From Stutzerimonas sp. S1 (lineage in GTDB: Bacteria; Pseudomonadota; Gammaproteobacteria; Pseudomonadales; Pseudomonadaceae), in contig NZ_JAOEIY010000006.1 in assembly GCF_025966695.1 (NCBI RefSeq), positions 248,001-312,000 on the forward strand: a DNA stretch of 64,000 bases. The letters run 5' to 3'. The notes under the pieces were generated by a model. It was not told the DNA's origin and ran no database searches. It saw only the letters and a program-made list of their open reading frames with translations. The position numbers and the translations under genes are program-made. Positions 41,301 to 50,284 of the stretch are shown here, piece after piece. Position 1 is the first letter of the stretch. Each line of letters starts with the position of its first letter.

Positions 41301-42071
41301 GATCCGCAGCGGCGCATGGAGGTTCGCGACTATTTCGAGCGTCTCGGCTACAGCGTGACGGCGACCGGGCGCAGCGAGTCGGCACGGTTGGCGTTCGCCG
41401 AGCAGACGTTCAGCGCACTGGCGATCGACTTCGACCTCGCCGACGGCAACGGCCTGGAGCTGCTCGAGGCGCTCGAGCGCCTGCGGCCGCTACAGGGCAT
41501 GTTGATCATGGTGAGCAGCCACGCGCCGCTGGGCGAGGAGCAGCTGCAGCAGCTGCGACGCTATTCGGCAGCGGTGCTGTCGAAACTCGACGGCCTGGAA
41601 CGCATGGGCGAGCTGGCCCGCCGCACGTTACCGCTGAGCATTCCCGAGGCGATGCGCCTGGCGCCGCGCCCGGCGCTGGGGCATCAGGTGCTGCTGGTGG
41701 ACGACGATGTGCGGCTGATTTATTCGCTGACCGCCGAGCTCGACGAGCTGGGGCTGCAGGTCGAGCCGGTCACCAGCGCCGCGATGGCGCTGACCCGTTT
41801 CGATGACGGTGCCTTCGATCTAGTGCTGCTGGACATGAGCAAGCCGGGGGCGGAAGGTGCGATGTTGCCTGGCGCCCTGAAGAGCGAGCATGGGTGCCAG
41901 GTGCCGGTCGTGGCACTGGTGGCCAGCGCCAGCGAGGCGGAGCGCCAGCGCTGTCTGGATGCGGGGGCCGATGATGTACTGGTCAAGCCGGTCGAGCGTG
42001 CGGCACTGGCTGCGCTGCTGCGGCACTGGCTGGGCCTGGAGGCGGACTCGAACAAGGCTGAAGAGGAGTAG
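38343..42071 (+). CDS. CHASE-PAS-PAS hybrid histidine kinase with three receiver domains
   Basis: A 1242-residue inner-membrane sensor kinase. Order: transmembrane helix about 12-32, periplasmic CHASE domain about 60-300 (QDFYPGIQAVALARYA, FLGTLHGAFRLTDLMEG), second helix about 318-340, two PAS domains (about 360-470 and 475-590), HisKA with phospho-acceptor His in FLANMSHELRTPLNS (His613), HATPase_c with DTGIGIAKD and GGTGLGLAIT, then three receivers near 858-975, 978-1095 and 1113-1235. Receivers 1 and 3 keep the DD pair, Asp and Lys; receiver 2 has EGD at the acidic pocket. GAGGAGG precedes the ATG. It is followed after 118 bases by a GGDEF-EAL regulator, likely its output. Confidence 0.92.
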   Translation: MDDRPALHSRKPWLPLIVTLALMAGLGGWIGWQWHAQETRNRAEQEQRFTFAVDDIERTLRERMRAYEMVLRGVAGLFAGSDGVSLEEWVRASDQLQLQDFYPGIQAVALARYATDETLETTLEAIRQSGRSRFRMYPPGQRGEYLFVDYIHPTDWRNRRVLGFDMFSETTRREAIVAARNSGNPVLTGPLRLKQETEQNIQTGVLLYLPVYVPNAPATTEEERQRAFLGTLHGAFRLTDLMEGILGSRSSALQLQLYDAAEPAIPLLAGRGPVSTDAGFRRTRNIYMYGRSWQLKVASTPEYEAVLRHSNRTFNLFSPLIAAALFSLLVGGYLYLRERALRASQLLSLQSQEREARFRQLIEQLPVATLLCNAAGRIELANQSAASLLGSSAALLAGERVSRYLPSLSADGSLAQQSGLAQQETQALREDASPVPVALSLTSFNHDDARYYVLNLLDLQARKRDEERFRNVVEASPNAFVLVDSEGRIVMVNRQTELLFGYGRQEMLGQPVELLLPEAAREAHSGLRQGYTEHPEPRRMGGNRELFGRHRDGSAVPVEIGLSPLRSGDEQLVQAVIIDISHRKAAERRLRDQADQLAVANRYKSEFLANMSHELRTPLNSILILSDQLRQNGSGNLNEKQVRHADIIHRAGHDLLQLINDVLDLAKIESGHMQLKREPLNLRELLADVEASHAPMAQQKGLQLTVEIAAGVPETLNSDRVRLQQILHNLLTNALKFTEQGEVQLLVRCKDPLGAGGSCEALQIQVRDTGIGIAKDQHERIFQAFQQIDGSISRQYGGTGLGLAITQQLVAVLGGRVEVESAPGRGSCFTVEFPVPPGEAPVTLDVPAARPVLRGNPEPNLLIIEDDADFASVLDEVGQGHGFVSTVCGTGTEGLAALRTQRFAAVILDILLPDLSGWQVYRELRADEHLQGMPVAIISCVPQPHEWHDDNARYLVKPVAQATLEQLFIELRRQGHNPLRLLLVEGDPQRRMEVRDYFERLGYSVTATGRSESARLAFAEQTFSALAIDFDLADGNGLELLEALERLRPLQGMLIMVSSHAPLGEEQLQQLRRYSAAVLSKLDGLERMGELARRTLPLSIPEAMRLAPRPALGHQVLLVDDDVRLIYSLTAELDELGLQVEPVTSAAMALTRFDDGAFDLVLLDMSKPGAEGAMLPGALKSEHGCQVPVVALVASASEAERQRCLDAGADDVLVKPVERAALAALLRHWLGLEADSNKAEEE

Positions 42072-42189
42072 TGTTTAGTGTGCGCTGAATTTCCTGCATA
42101 CGGGCGTCGAGCCGCAATGCCGGTCCCGGGCGCCGAAGTCGGCGTTTGTCACCGTTTGACGTCACGTGCCAGTGCGCGGGAGGGCCTTC

Positions 42190-44313
42190 ATGGGGCGTAC
42201 GCAGCTTAAGGCACAGCCACGCAGTCGCACATTGCTGGTGGTCGACGATCGCGAGGCCAATCTGGTCGCCATGGAGGCGCTGCTGGGTGATGGTGACTGG
42301 CAGGTGCACAGCGTCAATTCTGGCGAGGCGGCCCTCAAGGCGCTGCTCGAACTGGACGTGGAGCTGGTGTTGCTGGACGTGCAGATGCCGGGCATGGACG
42401 GCTTCGAAGTCGCCCGGCTGATGCGGGGCAGCCCGCATACGCGCTACACCCCGATCATCTTCGTCTCGGCCATCGCGCATACTCGCGAATCGGTGCTGCG
42501 TGGCTATGCCACCGGCGCGGTGGATTTCATTCTCAAGCCGTTCGATCCGCAGGTGCTCAAACACAAGATCAACACGCTGCTGGCGCACGAGCATAATCGG
42601 CGCGATCTGCAGCTGCTGTCTCAACAGCTCGACAGCGCGCGAGCCTTTAACGCTTCGGTGCTGAACAACGCCGCCGAGGGCATTCTGGTGGTCGGTGAGG
42701 ATGGTTACATCACCTTTGCCAATCCGGCGATCGCCGAGATGTTGCACACGCGTGTGGAGGATCTGCAGGGCACCTTGCTGCTTGCGCATCTGGCCGCGCC
42801 GGACGTCACAGCACCTTGGCGCGAGTCGGCGTTCTACCAGCACTGGCGCAGCGGTTCTACCTACCGTCTGCACGAGGCGCAGCTGTACAAGGGCGATGGG
42901 ACGACGTTGCCGGTGGCGCTGTCCAGCTCGCCATTGCCGCGCCAGCAGCGCTCGATGGTGGTCATCGCGCTGGATATGTCGGTGGTGCGCAACCTGCACG
43001 TGCAACTGGAAACCCAGGCGGTGACCGATTCGCTGACTGGCCTGCTCAACCGGCGCGGCTTCCACCAGGCGCTGGAGTCGGCGCTGGCGCGGGTCGACCG
43101 CAACGGCAAGCGCATGGCCATCCTCTATATCGATCTGGATGGCTTCAAGCGCATCAATGACTCGCTCGGCCACGACGCCGGCGACGAGATTCTCTGCAAG
43201 GTGGCGCGGCTGCTGGAAACCTGCATGCGCCCCTACGACATCATCGCGCGCATGGGCGGCGACGAATTCACCGCGCTGCTGGACTCGTTGGATCATCCTG
43301 AGGATGCGGCGCGGGTGGCGGAGAAGCTCATCGAGCTGATCTCGGTACGTCACCGCGTAGATGGTACGGAAGTCACCCTGGGCGCCAGCATCGGTATCGC
43401 GCATTTCCCTGATTGCGGGCAGAGCGTGGACGAGCTGCTGCGCTCGGCGGACATGGCGATGTACGAGGCCAAACGTGCCGGGCGCAGGCAGTACCGTTTC
43501 TTCTCCGCCGAGATGAATGGCCGCGCCCACGCGCGGCTGATGATGGAGGAAAACCTGCGCAGTGCCATCGAGCGTAACGATTTCGAGCTCGCCTACCAGC
43601 CACAGATCATGCTCGGCAGCGGCCGGCTGCGTGGCTTTGAGGCGCTGTTGCGCTGGCCGAGCGATGACAGTTCGCAGGTCGAACCAGGGGTATTCATCCC
43701 GCTGCTGGAGGAAACTCGGCTGATCGAGCGGGTGGGCGACTGGGTGTTGCGCGAGGGGCTCAATCAGCATCGTCAGTGGCAAAAGGCGTTCGGCGAAGAC
43801 CTGATCCTCAGTGTCAACGTCAGTCCGCTGCAGTTCGCCAAGGCCGGTTTGCTGGACAGTCTCAAGCGCCTACTCGACGAGTACCAGCTGGCGCCATCAC
43901 AGCTCGAGCTGGAGGTGACCGAAGGCACGCTGATGCAGGATCTGGAGCAGAGCTGCGACAAGCTGAGCCGGCTGCGCAAGCTCGGGGTGCGCGTGGCGAT
44001 CGATGATTTCGGCACCGGCTACTCGTCGCTGGCCTATCTGCGTCACTTCGAACTCGACACGCTGAAGATCGACCGCCTGTTTATCGCCAACATGCTCGAC
44101 TCGCCGCGCGATGCGGCGGTGGTCAGTACCATCATCGATCTGGGACGCAATCTGGGCCTTGAGGTGATTGCCGAGGGGGTCGAGAGCCTGGCGCAGCGCG
44201 ACTGGCTGATCGCCAATGGCTGTGACGTGATGCAGGGGTTCCTGGTTTCGCCGGCAATCGATCCTGCGCAGGCGACCGCCTTCCCGACACAGGTGCAATG
44301 GGACGCGCGTTGA
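42190..44313 (+). CDS. REC-PAS-GGDEF-EAL cyclic-di-GMP regulator
   Basis: A 707-residue cytoplasmic response regulator. Receiver at about 13-130 (LLVVDDREAN, Asp in VLLDVQMPGMDG, Lys in FILKPF), PAS about 150-265, GGDEF about 280-440 with intact GGDEF and an inhibitory RxxD site (RPYD) five residues before it, and EAL about 450-700 with FEALLRW, NVSPLQF, EVTEGTLM, DDFGTGYSS, LKIDRLF and AEGVES. Both synthesis and breakdown of c-di-GMP look possible. GGAGG sits eight bases before the ATG at 42190. It probably receives phosphate from the hybrid kinase upstream. Confidence 0.93.
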   Translation: MGRTQLKAQPRSRTLLVVDDREANLVAMEALLGDGDWQVHSVNSGEAALKALLELDVELVLLDVQMPGMDGFEVARLMRGSPHTRYTPIIFVSAIAHTRESVLRGYATGAVDFILKPFDPQVLKHKINTLLAHEHNRRDLQLLSQQLDSARAFNASVLNNAAEGILVVGEDGYITFANPAIAEMLHTRVEDLQGTLLLAHLAAPDVTAPWRESAFYQHWRSGSTYRLHEAQLYKGDGTTLPVALSSSPLPRQQRSMVVIALDMSVVRNLHVQLETQAVTDSLTGLLNRRGFHQALESALARVDRNGKRMAILYIDLDGFKRINDSLGHDAGDEILCKVARLLETCMRPYDIIARMGGDEFTALLDSLDHPEDAARVAEKLIELISVRHRVDGTEVTLGASIGIAHFPDCGQSVDELLRSADMAMYEAKRAGRRQYRFFSAEMNGRAHARLMMEENLRSAIERNDFELAYQPQIMLGSGRLRGFEALLRWPSDDSSQVEPGVFIPLLEETRLIERVGDWVLREGLNQHRQWQKAFGEDLILSVNVSPLQFAKAGLLDSLKRLLDEYQLAPSQLELEVTEGTLMQDLEQSCDKLSRLRKLGVRVAIDDFGTGYSSLAYLRHFELDTLKIDRLFIANMLDSPRDAAVVSTIIDLGRNLGLEVIAEGVESLAQRDWLIANGCDVMQGFLVSPAIDPAQATAFPTQVQWDAR

Positions 44314-44334
44314 TACGCGCGTCGAACGAGACCG

Positions 44335-45240
44335 TCAGCGCGGCGGGAACTGCTCGTGCAGTGTGCGCAGTTCGGCGTCCTTGGCGGTCCAGAGCTGATT
44401 GACCCACTGCTGGAAGGCCAGTCGATACTGCTCGTCCTGGTCGTAGTTCCGGCCGAGGAACTCGCCCGGAATCTCCCGTGCCTCGATGCGTAGTACCACC
44501 TGGCGGATACGCCCGGCGAGCAGATCCCAGAAGCTCGGGCGACCATCGGGGTAGTGGATGGTGATGTCGATCAGCGCGCTCAGCTGCTCGCCCATGGCAT
44601 CGACCACGAAGGCGATGCCGCCGGCGCGCGGTTTGAGGAGATGGCTGAATGGCGAGTCCTGCTGATCGTGCTTGGCTGGTGTGAAACGAGTGCCTTCGAG
44701 GAAGTTGAATACCGATACCGGGTTGGTCCGGTAGCGCTCGCAAGCCTTGCGCGTGGTGATCAGATCCTGGCCGCGTTTTTCCGGGTGCCGGGCCAGGTAT
44801 TCCTTGCTGAAGCGCTTCATGAAGGGGAATTCCAGCGCCCACCAGCACAGGCCGATGACTGGCACCCAGATCAGCTCCTGCTTGAGGAAGAACTTCAGGA
44901 TCGGCATGCGCCGATTGAGCTGGTACTGCAGGACGAGAATGTCCGCCCAGCTCTGGTGATTGCTGGTGACGAGGTAGGAATGACGCATGTCCACCCGCTC
45001 CAGGCCCTGCACGTCCCAGCGGATCGGGCGTACCAGGTCCATCCAGAAGCTGTTCACTGCCATCCAGGACTCGGCGATCCAGTGCATGCCGAAACGCAGC
45101 GTGCGCTGTACCGCCGATATCGGCAGCACCAGCTTGAGCAGCGCCAGAGCGAACAATGGCCAGCAGAAGAACAGGGTGTTGGCGGCCAGGATCAAGGCAG
45201 CGATGACGCCGCGCAAAGGGGCAGGAAGGAAGCTCAGCAT
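44335..45240 (-). CDS. membrane acyltransferase, YihG/PlsC-like
   Basis: A 301-residue protein with an N-terminal hydrophobic hairpin (residues about 8-50), then the PlsC motifs TSNHQSWADI (HX4D) and FLEGTRFTPAKH. The KRFSKEYLARHPEKRGQD segment is typical of the YihG/YihG-like 1-acylglycerol-3-phosphate acyltransferases. Expected to acylate lysophosphatidic acid or a related lipid in the inner membrane. ATG 45240 gives the hydrophobic start; upstream codons lack a site. It lies downstream of pta on the same strand. Confidence 0.82.
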   Translation of the reverse strand: MLSFLPAPLRGVIAALILAANTLFFCWPLFALALLKLVLPISAVQRTLRFGMHWIAESWMAVNSFWMDLVRPIRWDVQGLERVDMRHSYLVTSNHQSWADILVLQYQLNRRMPILKFFLKQELIWVPVIGLCWWALEFPFMKRFSKEYLARHPEKRGQDLITTRKACERYRTNPVSVFNFLEGTRFTPAKHDQQDSPFSHLLKPRAGGIAFVVDAMGEQLSALIDITIHYPDGRPSFWDLLAGRIRQVVLRIEAREIPGEFLGRNYDQDEQYRLAFQQWVNQLWTAKDAELRTLHEQFPPR

Positions 45241-45368
45241 GAAAACACTCGTCGATACACCTGATTCGAGGCGCAAAGAGTAGCGATTACGCGCTGAACT
45301 GCAACCATCTGAGGAGAAAAGAGAAACCTGAAGCCGCCGCAGCGGACGGCTTCAGGGCAGAGCGTCGA

Positions 45369-47465
45369 TCAGGCCTTCTGGCTGGCGGCCTGCAGAGCGG
45401 TGAGGGCGATGGTGAAGACGATGTCTTCGACCAGGGCACCGCGGGACAGGTCGTTGACCGGCTTGGCCAGGCCTTGCAGCATCGGGCCCACACTCAGGCA
45501 GTTGGCGTTGCGCTGAACGGCCTTGTAGGTGGTGTTGCCGGTGTTCAGGTCCGGGAAGATGAACACGGTGGCTTGTCCGGCGACCTTGCTGTTCGGCGCC
45601 TTCTGCTTGCCGACGCTGGCCACGGAGGCCGCGTCGTACTGCAGCGGGCCGTCGATTGGCAACTGCGGCGCACGCTCCTGGGCGATGCGGGTGGCTTCGG
45701 CAACCTTCTCCACCTCGGCACCGCTGCCGGAGCTGCCAGTGGAGTAGCTGATCATCGCTACGCGCGGCGGAACGCCGAGGGCCACGGCCGATTCGGCACT
45801 CTGCAGGGCGATTTCGGCCAGCTCGGTGGCGCTTGGGTTCGGGTTCACCGCGCAGTCACCGTAGACCAGCACCTGGTCCGGCAGCAGCATGAAGAACACC
45901 GAGGACACGAGGCTATAGCCCGGCGCAGTCTTGATCAGCTGCAGGGCCGGACGAATGGTGTTGGCGGTGGTGTGCACGGCGCCGGATACCAGACCATCCA
46001 CTTCATCCAGGGCCAGCATCATGGTACCGAGCACCACGGTGTCCTTGAGCTGCTCGCGCGCATCCTCGGCGGTCAGTCCTTTGGCCTTGCGCATTTCGCA
46101 CATCGGCTCGACGTAGCGATTGGCGATCGCTTCCGGATCGAGGATTTCCAGGCTGGCCGGTAGGGTGATGCCCTGTTCGCGGGCGACCTGCTCGACTTCC
46201 GCCGGCTTGGCCAGCAGCACGCAACGGGCGATGCCGCGCTCCTGGCAGATCGCGGCGGCGCGGATGGTGCGTGGCTCGTTGCCTTCCGGCAGGACGATGC
46301 GCTTGTTGGCATCCTGGGCGCGCTTGACCAGCTGGTAGCGGAAAGCCGCCGGCGACAGGCGCAGTTCGGCGCGCGGCACGCTGCAACGGGTGTGCAGGAA
46401 TTCCGGGTGCAGGTGCTTGGCGATGTAGTCGGTTACGCGGCTGGCACGTTCGATATCGTCGGCCGGCGTTTCCTTGTTCAGACCGAACAGGTTGTTGGCC
46501 GTGTCGTAGGAATTGGTGCTCACCGTCATCACAGGCAGGCCGCTGGCGAGTGCTGCCTGGCACAGTTCGAGGATGCGCGGATCGGGTGCGAAGTCGCTGC
46601 ACAGCAGCAGACCGGCGAGCTTTTCGCCGTTGAGTGAAGCCAGACTGGCGGCGAGGATGATGTCGTCGCGATCGCCCGGGGTGACGACCAGCACGCCGGA
46701 GCGCAGCAGTTGCACGGTGTTGGGAACGGCGCGGGCACACAGCACGATCTTGCCGACGCGGCGCTGGTCGGCTTCACCGGCGTTCAACACCTGCGCGCCG
46801 AGCAGCTCGACGATGTCGCGAGTGCGCAGGGCGTTGAGCTCCTCGGCGAAGGGAATGGCGCCGAGCAACTGGAAGTCCGCACTGCCGAGCAGCGGCAGGT
46901 GTTCCTTGAGGCGCTCGATGAAGGCCGGTACGCCGTCCTCGCTCTTGACCTTGTTGAGGATCACGCCGAGCACCTTTGCGTCCTTGGCGCCGCCGAACTG
47001 CTGCGCCTGGATCTCGATGCGTTCAGCCATGCGCTTGAGGCTGTCCTTGCCCTGGGCGGCGATCAGGATGATCTCGGCGTCCAGGCTCTTGGCCAGATGA
47101 GTGTTGATGCGCGAGGTGTAGTCGGAACTGGTAGTCGGCACCATGCCTTCGACGATGACTACATCCTTGCCGGCAGCGGCTTGCTGGAAGCGGCTGACCA
47201 CTTCTTCCAGCATCAGGTCCAGCTCGCCATCGGCCAGCTGGCGCTCGACCTGCTCCAGGGCCAGCGGCTCGGGCGACGGCAGGTTCAGAGTCTTTTCCAC
47301 GAGGATGCACGAGCGCTCGCGGCCCTGATCGACCGGGAACGGTTGTGCGATCGGCTTGAAGAAGCCGACTTTCAGGCCGGCGCTCTCGAGCGCGCGAATC
47401 AGTCCGAGGCTGACGGAGTTCAGACCGCCGCCGAAACCGGTTGGGGCTAGAAACAGAGTGTGCAT
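45369..47465 (-). CDS. pta: phosphate acetyltransferase Pta (long form)
   Basis: Converts acetyl-CoA and phosphate to acetyl phosphate, partner of AckA. The 698-residue long form has an N-terminal P-loop-like domain (FLAPTGFGGGLNSVSLGLIR, about 1-220), a DRTGG domain (about 225-340) and the catalytic PTA_PTB domain (about 375-695) with YSTGSSGSGAEVEKV and DGPLQYDAASV. AAGGAG lies six bases before the ATG. ackA is directly upstream with a structured 132-base spacer. Confidence 0.95.
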   Translation of the reverse strand: MHTLFLAPTGFGGGLNSVSLGLIRALESAGLKVGFFKPIAQPFPVDQGRERSCILVEKTLNLPSPEPLALEQVERQLADGELDLMLEEVVSRFQQAAAGKDVVIVEGMVPTTSSDYTSRINTHLAKSLDAEIILIAAQGKDSLKRMAERIEIQAQQFGGAKDAKVLGVILNKVKSEDGVPAFIERLKEHLPLLGSADFQLLGAIPFAEELNALRTRDIVELLGAQVLNAGEADQRRVGKIVLCARAVPNTVQLLRSGVLVVTPGDRDDIILAASLASLNGEKLAGLLLCSDFAPDPRILELCQAALASGLPVMTVSTNSYDTANNLFGLNKETPADDIERASRVTDYIAKHLHPEFLHTRCSVPRAELRLSPAAFRYQLVKRAQDANKRIVLPEGNEPRTIRAAAICQERGIARCVLLAKPAEVEQVAREQGITLPASLEILDPEAIANRYVEPMCEMRKAKGLTAEDAREQLKDTVVLGTMMLALDEVDGLVSGAVHTTANTIRPALQLIKTAPGYSLVSSVFFMLLPDQVLVYGDCAVNPNPSATELAEIALQSAESAVALGVPPRVAMISYSTGSSGSGAEVEKVAEATRIAQERAPQLPIDGPLQYDAASVASVGKQKAPNSKVAGQATVFIFPDLNTGNTTYKAVQRNANCLSVGPMLQGLAKPVNDLSRGALVEDIVFTIALTALQAASQKA

Positions 47466-47514
47466 GGGTTCTCCTTCAGGGGAGCAGGGTGCTCAGGCTG
47501 CAGAAAGCGGGGCC

Positions 47515-47587
47515 GCAGGCGGGACGAGCGAGGCAAGACCCGGCGGCCATCGGGTCGCCGGGTCTGCGGTGCAGGCATCCCGCCTGC
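47515..47587. repeat. nested hairpin between ackA and pta
   Basis: Two perfect 10-base inverted repeats lie one inside the other: GCAGGCGGGA 47515-47524 with TCCCGCCTGC 47578-47587, and AGACCCGGCG 47536-47545 with CGCCGGGTCT 47556-47565. Between ackA and pta it could modulate the ratio of the two messages or stabilise the 3' end of ackA. No T run, so it is not a classic terminator. Confidence 0.7.
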
Positions 47588-47597
47588 AAGGGTGGGG

Positions 47598-48785
47598 TCA
47601 GGCGTCGAGCAGCGCAAGGGTATCCAGAGCGATCTGGCGCTCTTCGTTGGTCGGCACGACCATGATGCGCGGGCTGCCTTCGACCTGGATCTCGCCAGCG
47701 ACACCACGCGTGCAGCGGGCGTTAGCTTCGGCGTCGACCTTGAAACCGAACAACTTGAGGTGGTCGAGGGTGCGCTCACGGACGGCGGAGGAGTTCTCGC
47801 CGATGCCACCGGTGAAGACCAGACCATCGAGCTGCGGCAGGGCGCAGGACATCGCGGCCAGCGACTTCGCCAGGCGGTAGCAGAACACCTCGAAGGCCAG
47901 CACGGCACCCGGGTGTCCGGCGTGGCGGGCTTCGGCCAGGGTCCGCATGTCGTTGGACAGACCGGACAGGCCCTTCAGGCCGCTTTCCTTGTTCAGCATG
48001 TTGTCGATCTTGGTCAGATCCCAGCCCAGGGTCTTGTTGAGGAAATTATGCAGGCTCGGATCGACATCGCCGCTGCGAGTGCCCATCACCAGGCCCTCCA
48101 GCGGGGTCAGCCCCATGCTGGTGTCACGGCTCTCGCCGTTGACTACCGCGCAGGTGGAGCAACCGTTGCCGAGGTGCGCGACCAGCCAGCTGCTGTTCTC
48201 TACCGGCAGATCGGCCAGTTCGGCCGCGCGCTTGCTGACATAGCGGTGGCTGGTGCCGTGGAAGCCGTAGCGACGCACGCCGTGATCCTCGTAGAGGAAG
48301 CCGGGGATCGCGTAGCGGTAGGCATGCGCAGGCATGGTCTGGTGGAAGGCGGTGTCGAACACGCCGACCTGCGGCAGATCGGGGAACAGGTTGATTGCGG
48401 CGTGAATGCCGCTCAGGTTAGCCGGGTTGTGCAGCGGCGCCAGCTGGATGTTGGCCTCGATGCCGACCAGCGTCTCCTCGGTGAGCAGGCTGGAGGCGAA
48501 GAACTTCTCGCCGCCGTGCACCACGCGGTGACCGATGCCGTCCAGATGGCCGCCGGCTGCGTCTTCGACACGCGGCAGGATCTGGGCGAGGGCGGCCTGG
48601 TGGTCGGCATTCGGTACCTTGACGCTTTCCTTGCCGGCAGCACTTTCGAAGTGGATGACAGCCTCTGCGGTGCCGATGCACTCGGCCAGGCCTTGCAGCG
48701 GGAAGGTCGATTGCGCTTCGTTGACCAGGGCGAATTTGATCGAAGAGCTGCCGCAGTTGATCACCAGGATGTTACGAGCCGACAT
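47598..48785 (-). CDS. ackA: acetate kinase
   Basis: Makes ATP and acetate from acetyl phosphate. The 395-residue product starts with [16 protein letters not shown] and has [23 protein letters not shown] and [10 protein letters not shown], all acetate-kinase signatures. AGGAG lies six bases before the ATG at 48785, deciding against an upstream codon at 48803. First gene of an ackA-pta operon; the long AT-rich leader upstream (48786-48870) should hold its promoter, probably oxygen-controlled by analogy with P. aeruginosa, but I found no full Anr box. Confidence 0.96.
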   Translation of the reverse strand: MSARNILVINCGSSSIKFALVNEAQSTFPLQGLAECIGTAEAVIHFESAAGKESVKVPNADHQAALAQILPRVEDAAGGHLDGIGHRVVHGGEKFFASSLLTEETLVGIEANIQLAPLHNPANLSGIHAAINLFPDLPQVGVFDTAFHQTMPAHAYRYAIPGFLYEDHGVRRYGFHGTSHRYVSKRAAELADLPVENSSWLVAHLGNGCSTCAVVNGESRDTSMGLTPLEGLVMGTRSGDVDPSLHNFLNKTLGWDLTKIDNMLNKESGLKGLSGLSNDMRTLAEARHAGHPGAVLAFEVFCYRLAKSLAAMSCALPQLDGLVFTGGIGENSSAVRERTLDHLKLFGFKVDAEANARCTRGVAGEIQVEGSPRIMVVPTNEERQIALDTLALLDA

Positions 48786-49027
48786 CGGTGCTCCTTGGTT
48801 CACTAAAAGTTATTGATATGAACTGACAAAACAATCTCAGGCTTCGGATTCTTGCATACCCACAGTAAAAACGATGCCATCCAAAGGTTGTAGTCCGCCT
48901 GTCGATGGCACTACATGGCGGATCGTTGTCAGACGCCTGCCTGCTCCGTTTATCCGGGCCTGGTTCGCATTCGGGGCTGCGCGCGGGTAAACTGTGTCGC
49001 CTATTTCCTCAAGCAAAGGTTTTGCCC

Positions 49028-49513
49028 ATGCTGATTGCCGCTAACAAGGCTGTCTCAATCGACTACACCCTCACCAACGATGCCGGTGAGGTAATCGACA
49101 GCTCGGCTGGCGGCGCGCCGCTGGTCTACCTGCACGGTGCAGGCAATATCATCGTCGGCCTGGAGAAAGCACTGGAAGGCAAACAGGGCGGCGACCAGAT
49201 CCAGGTCACCATCGAACCGCAGGACGCCTACGGCGAGTACAGTCCGGAGCTGGTCGCCACGCTGAATCGCGCCATGTTCGAAGGTGTCGATGAGCTGGAA
49301 GTCGGTATGCAGTTCCATGCCTCCGGTCCGGATGGCGGCATGCAGATCGTCACCATCCGCGATGTCGAGGGCGATGACGTGATCGTCGACGGTAATCATC
49401 CGCTGGCCGGCCAGCGGCTGAACTTCGACGTCAAGATCATCAACGTCCGTGATGCCAGTGAAGAAGAAGTGGCCCACGGCCACGTGCACGGCGAGGGTGG
49501 CCATCACCACTAA
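49028..49513 (+). CDS. slyD: FKBP-type peptidyl-prolyl isomerase SlyD
   Basis: A 161-residue cytoplasmic isomerase and metallochaperone. The FKBP part (YTLTNDAGEVIDSS, PLVYLHGAGNIIVGLEKALEG) encloses the insert-in-flap chaperone domain (about 70-125), and the tail HGHVHGEGGHHH is a short His-rich nickel-binding end. The ATG at 49028 gives the family N-terminus; longer frames read a leader. Divergent from ackA. Confidence 0.93.
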   Translation: MLIAANKAVSIDYTLTNDAGEVIDSSAGGAPLVYLHGAGNIIVGLEKALEGKQGGDQIQVTIEPQDAYGEYSPELVATLNRAMFEGVDELEVGMQFHASGPDGGMQIVTIRDVEGDDVIVDGNHPLAGQRLNFDVKIINVRDASEEEVAHGHVHGEGGHHH

Positions 49514-49577
49514 TCGATGCGCCTTCGGGCGTTCGGTTTTACAGCCTCGTCATCGTGTGCTGTGCTAGCTGTGTAAA

Positions 49578-49610
49578 AGGCGCTCCGGTTGTTGCCGGGG
49601 CGTTTTTTTT
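49578..49610 (+). terminator. slyD terminator
   Basis: GGCGCTCCGG pairs with CCGGGGCGTT (G-U allowed) around a six-base loop, followed by eight T, about 65 bases after the slyD stop. Confidence 0.82.
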
Positions 49611-49625
49611 GTCTGGAGACAGGTC

Positions 49626-50108
49626 ATGAGCGCATTTCACCAATTGGTTCTGCCAGGGCTTGGCGGTCAGGAACTCGCGCTGGCGCAGTTCGGCGACAAG
49701 TTGACTCTGGTGGTCAACGTCGCCTCGCAATGCGGCCTGACGCCGCAGTATGCGGGCCTCGAACGCTTGCATCAGCAGTATCGCGAGCGTGGCTTCACCG
49801 TCCTCGGCGTGCCGTGCAACCAGTTCGCCGCGCAGGAGCCGGGAAGCGACGAGGAGATCCGCGCGTTCTGCAGCCTCAACTATGGCGTCAGCTTCCCGCT
49901 GACCGGCAAGCTCGAGGTCAACGGGCCGCAACGCCATCCCCTATATCGTCTGCTGGCCGGCGAGGGTGCGGATTTCCCTGGCGACATCAGCTGGAACTTC
50001 GAAAAGTTTCTCGTCGATAAGGACGGGCGGGTGCTGGCGCGCTTTTCCCCGCGCACCAGCCCGGATGATCCGGCGCTGATCCAGGCGATCGAAGCTGCGC
50101 TCGCCTGA
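49626..50108 (+). CDS. glutathione peroxidase family protein
   Basis: A 160-residue thiol peroxidase that reduces hydroperoxides. The catalytic Cys36 is in NVASQCGLTPQY, the Gln in VPCNQFAAQEPG, and the Trp/Asn in SWNFEKFLVDKDG, so the tetrad is complete. It is a Cys, not selenocysteine, enzyme and probably uses thioredoxin or glutathione. The context next to slyD and a TetR/ene-reductase pair follows the order I recall near PA0837-PA0840. Confidence 0.92.
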   Translation: MSAFHQLVLPGLGGQELALAQFGDKLTLVVNVASQCGLTPQYAGLERLHQQYRERGFTVLGVPCNQFAAQEPGSDEEIRAFCSLNYGVSFPLTGKLEVNGPQRHPLYRLLAGEGADFPGDISWNFEKFLVDKDGRVLARFSPRTSPDDPALIQAIEAALA

Positions 50109-50130
50109 CTGGTAAGCGCCTTGCCGTTCT

Positions 50131-50159
50131 CGCCACTGCCCCGTGATGGGGCGGTGGCG
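50131..50159. terminator. GC hairpin after the glutathione peroxidase gene
   Basis: CGCCACTGCCCC pairs with GGGGCGGTGGCG over 12 positions (one T-G pair) with a five-base loop. No T run follows, so it is either a Rho-helped end or a message stabiliser. Confidence 0.5.
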
Positions 50160-50254
50160 CAAGACATGCCTCGTCCGGGCTGACCACCCCATCGCCAGAG
50201 GCGAACGCCCTTCCTGCGCATTAGCGGCAATAAGCATCGCTGATGATCCTAGGT

Positions 50255-50283
50255 CCGCGAGACGACCGGTCATATGCTCGCGG
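50255..50283. promoter_or_regulatory. nested palindrome, probable TetR operator
   Basis: CCGCGAG (50255-50261) and CTCGCGG (50277-50283) form an inverted repeat enclosing a second palindrome GACCGGTC (50264-50271) and a CATATG that could be a -10 box. The element ends two bases before the TetR ATG, an ideal position for autorepression of the TetR/ene-reductase operon. Confidence 0.45.
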
Positions 50284-50284
50284 C

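Noticed and set aside
41983..43782. 599-codon antisense frame over the GGDEF-EAL gene
   Set aside because: Shadow of a confident gene; composition rich in His/Gln/Arg and no ribosome site.
48805..48826. Possible Anr/Fnr box upstream of ackA (TTGATATGAACTGA)
   Set aside because: Only one half-site matches TTGAT-N4-ATCAA; too weak to call.
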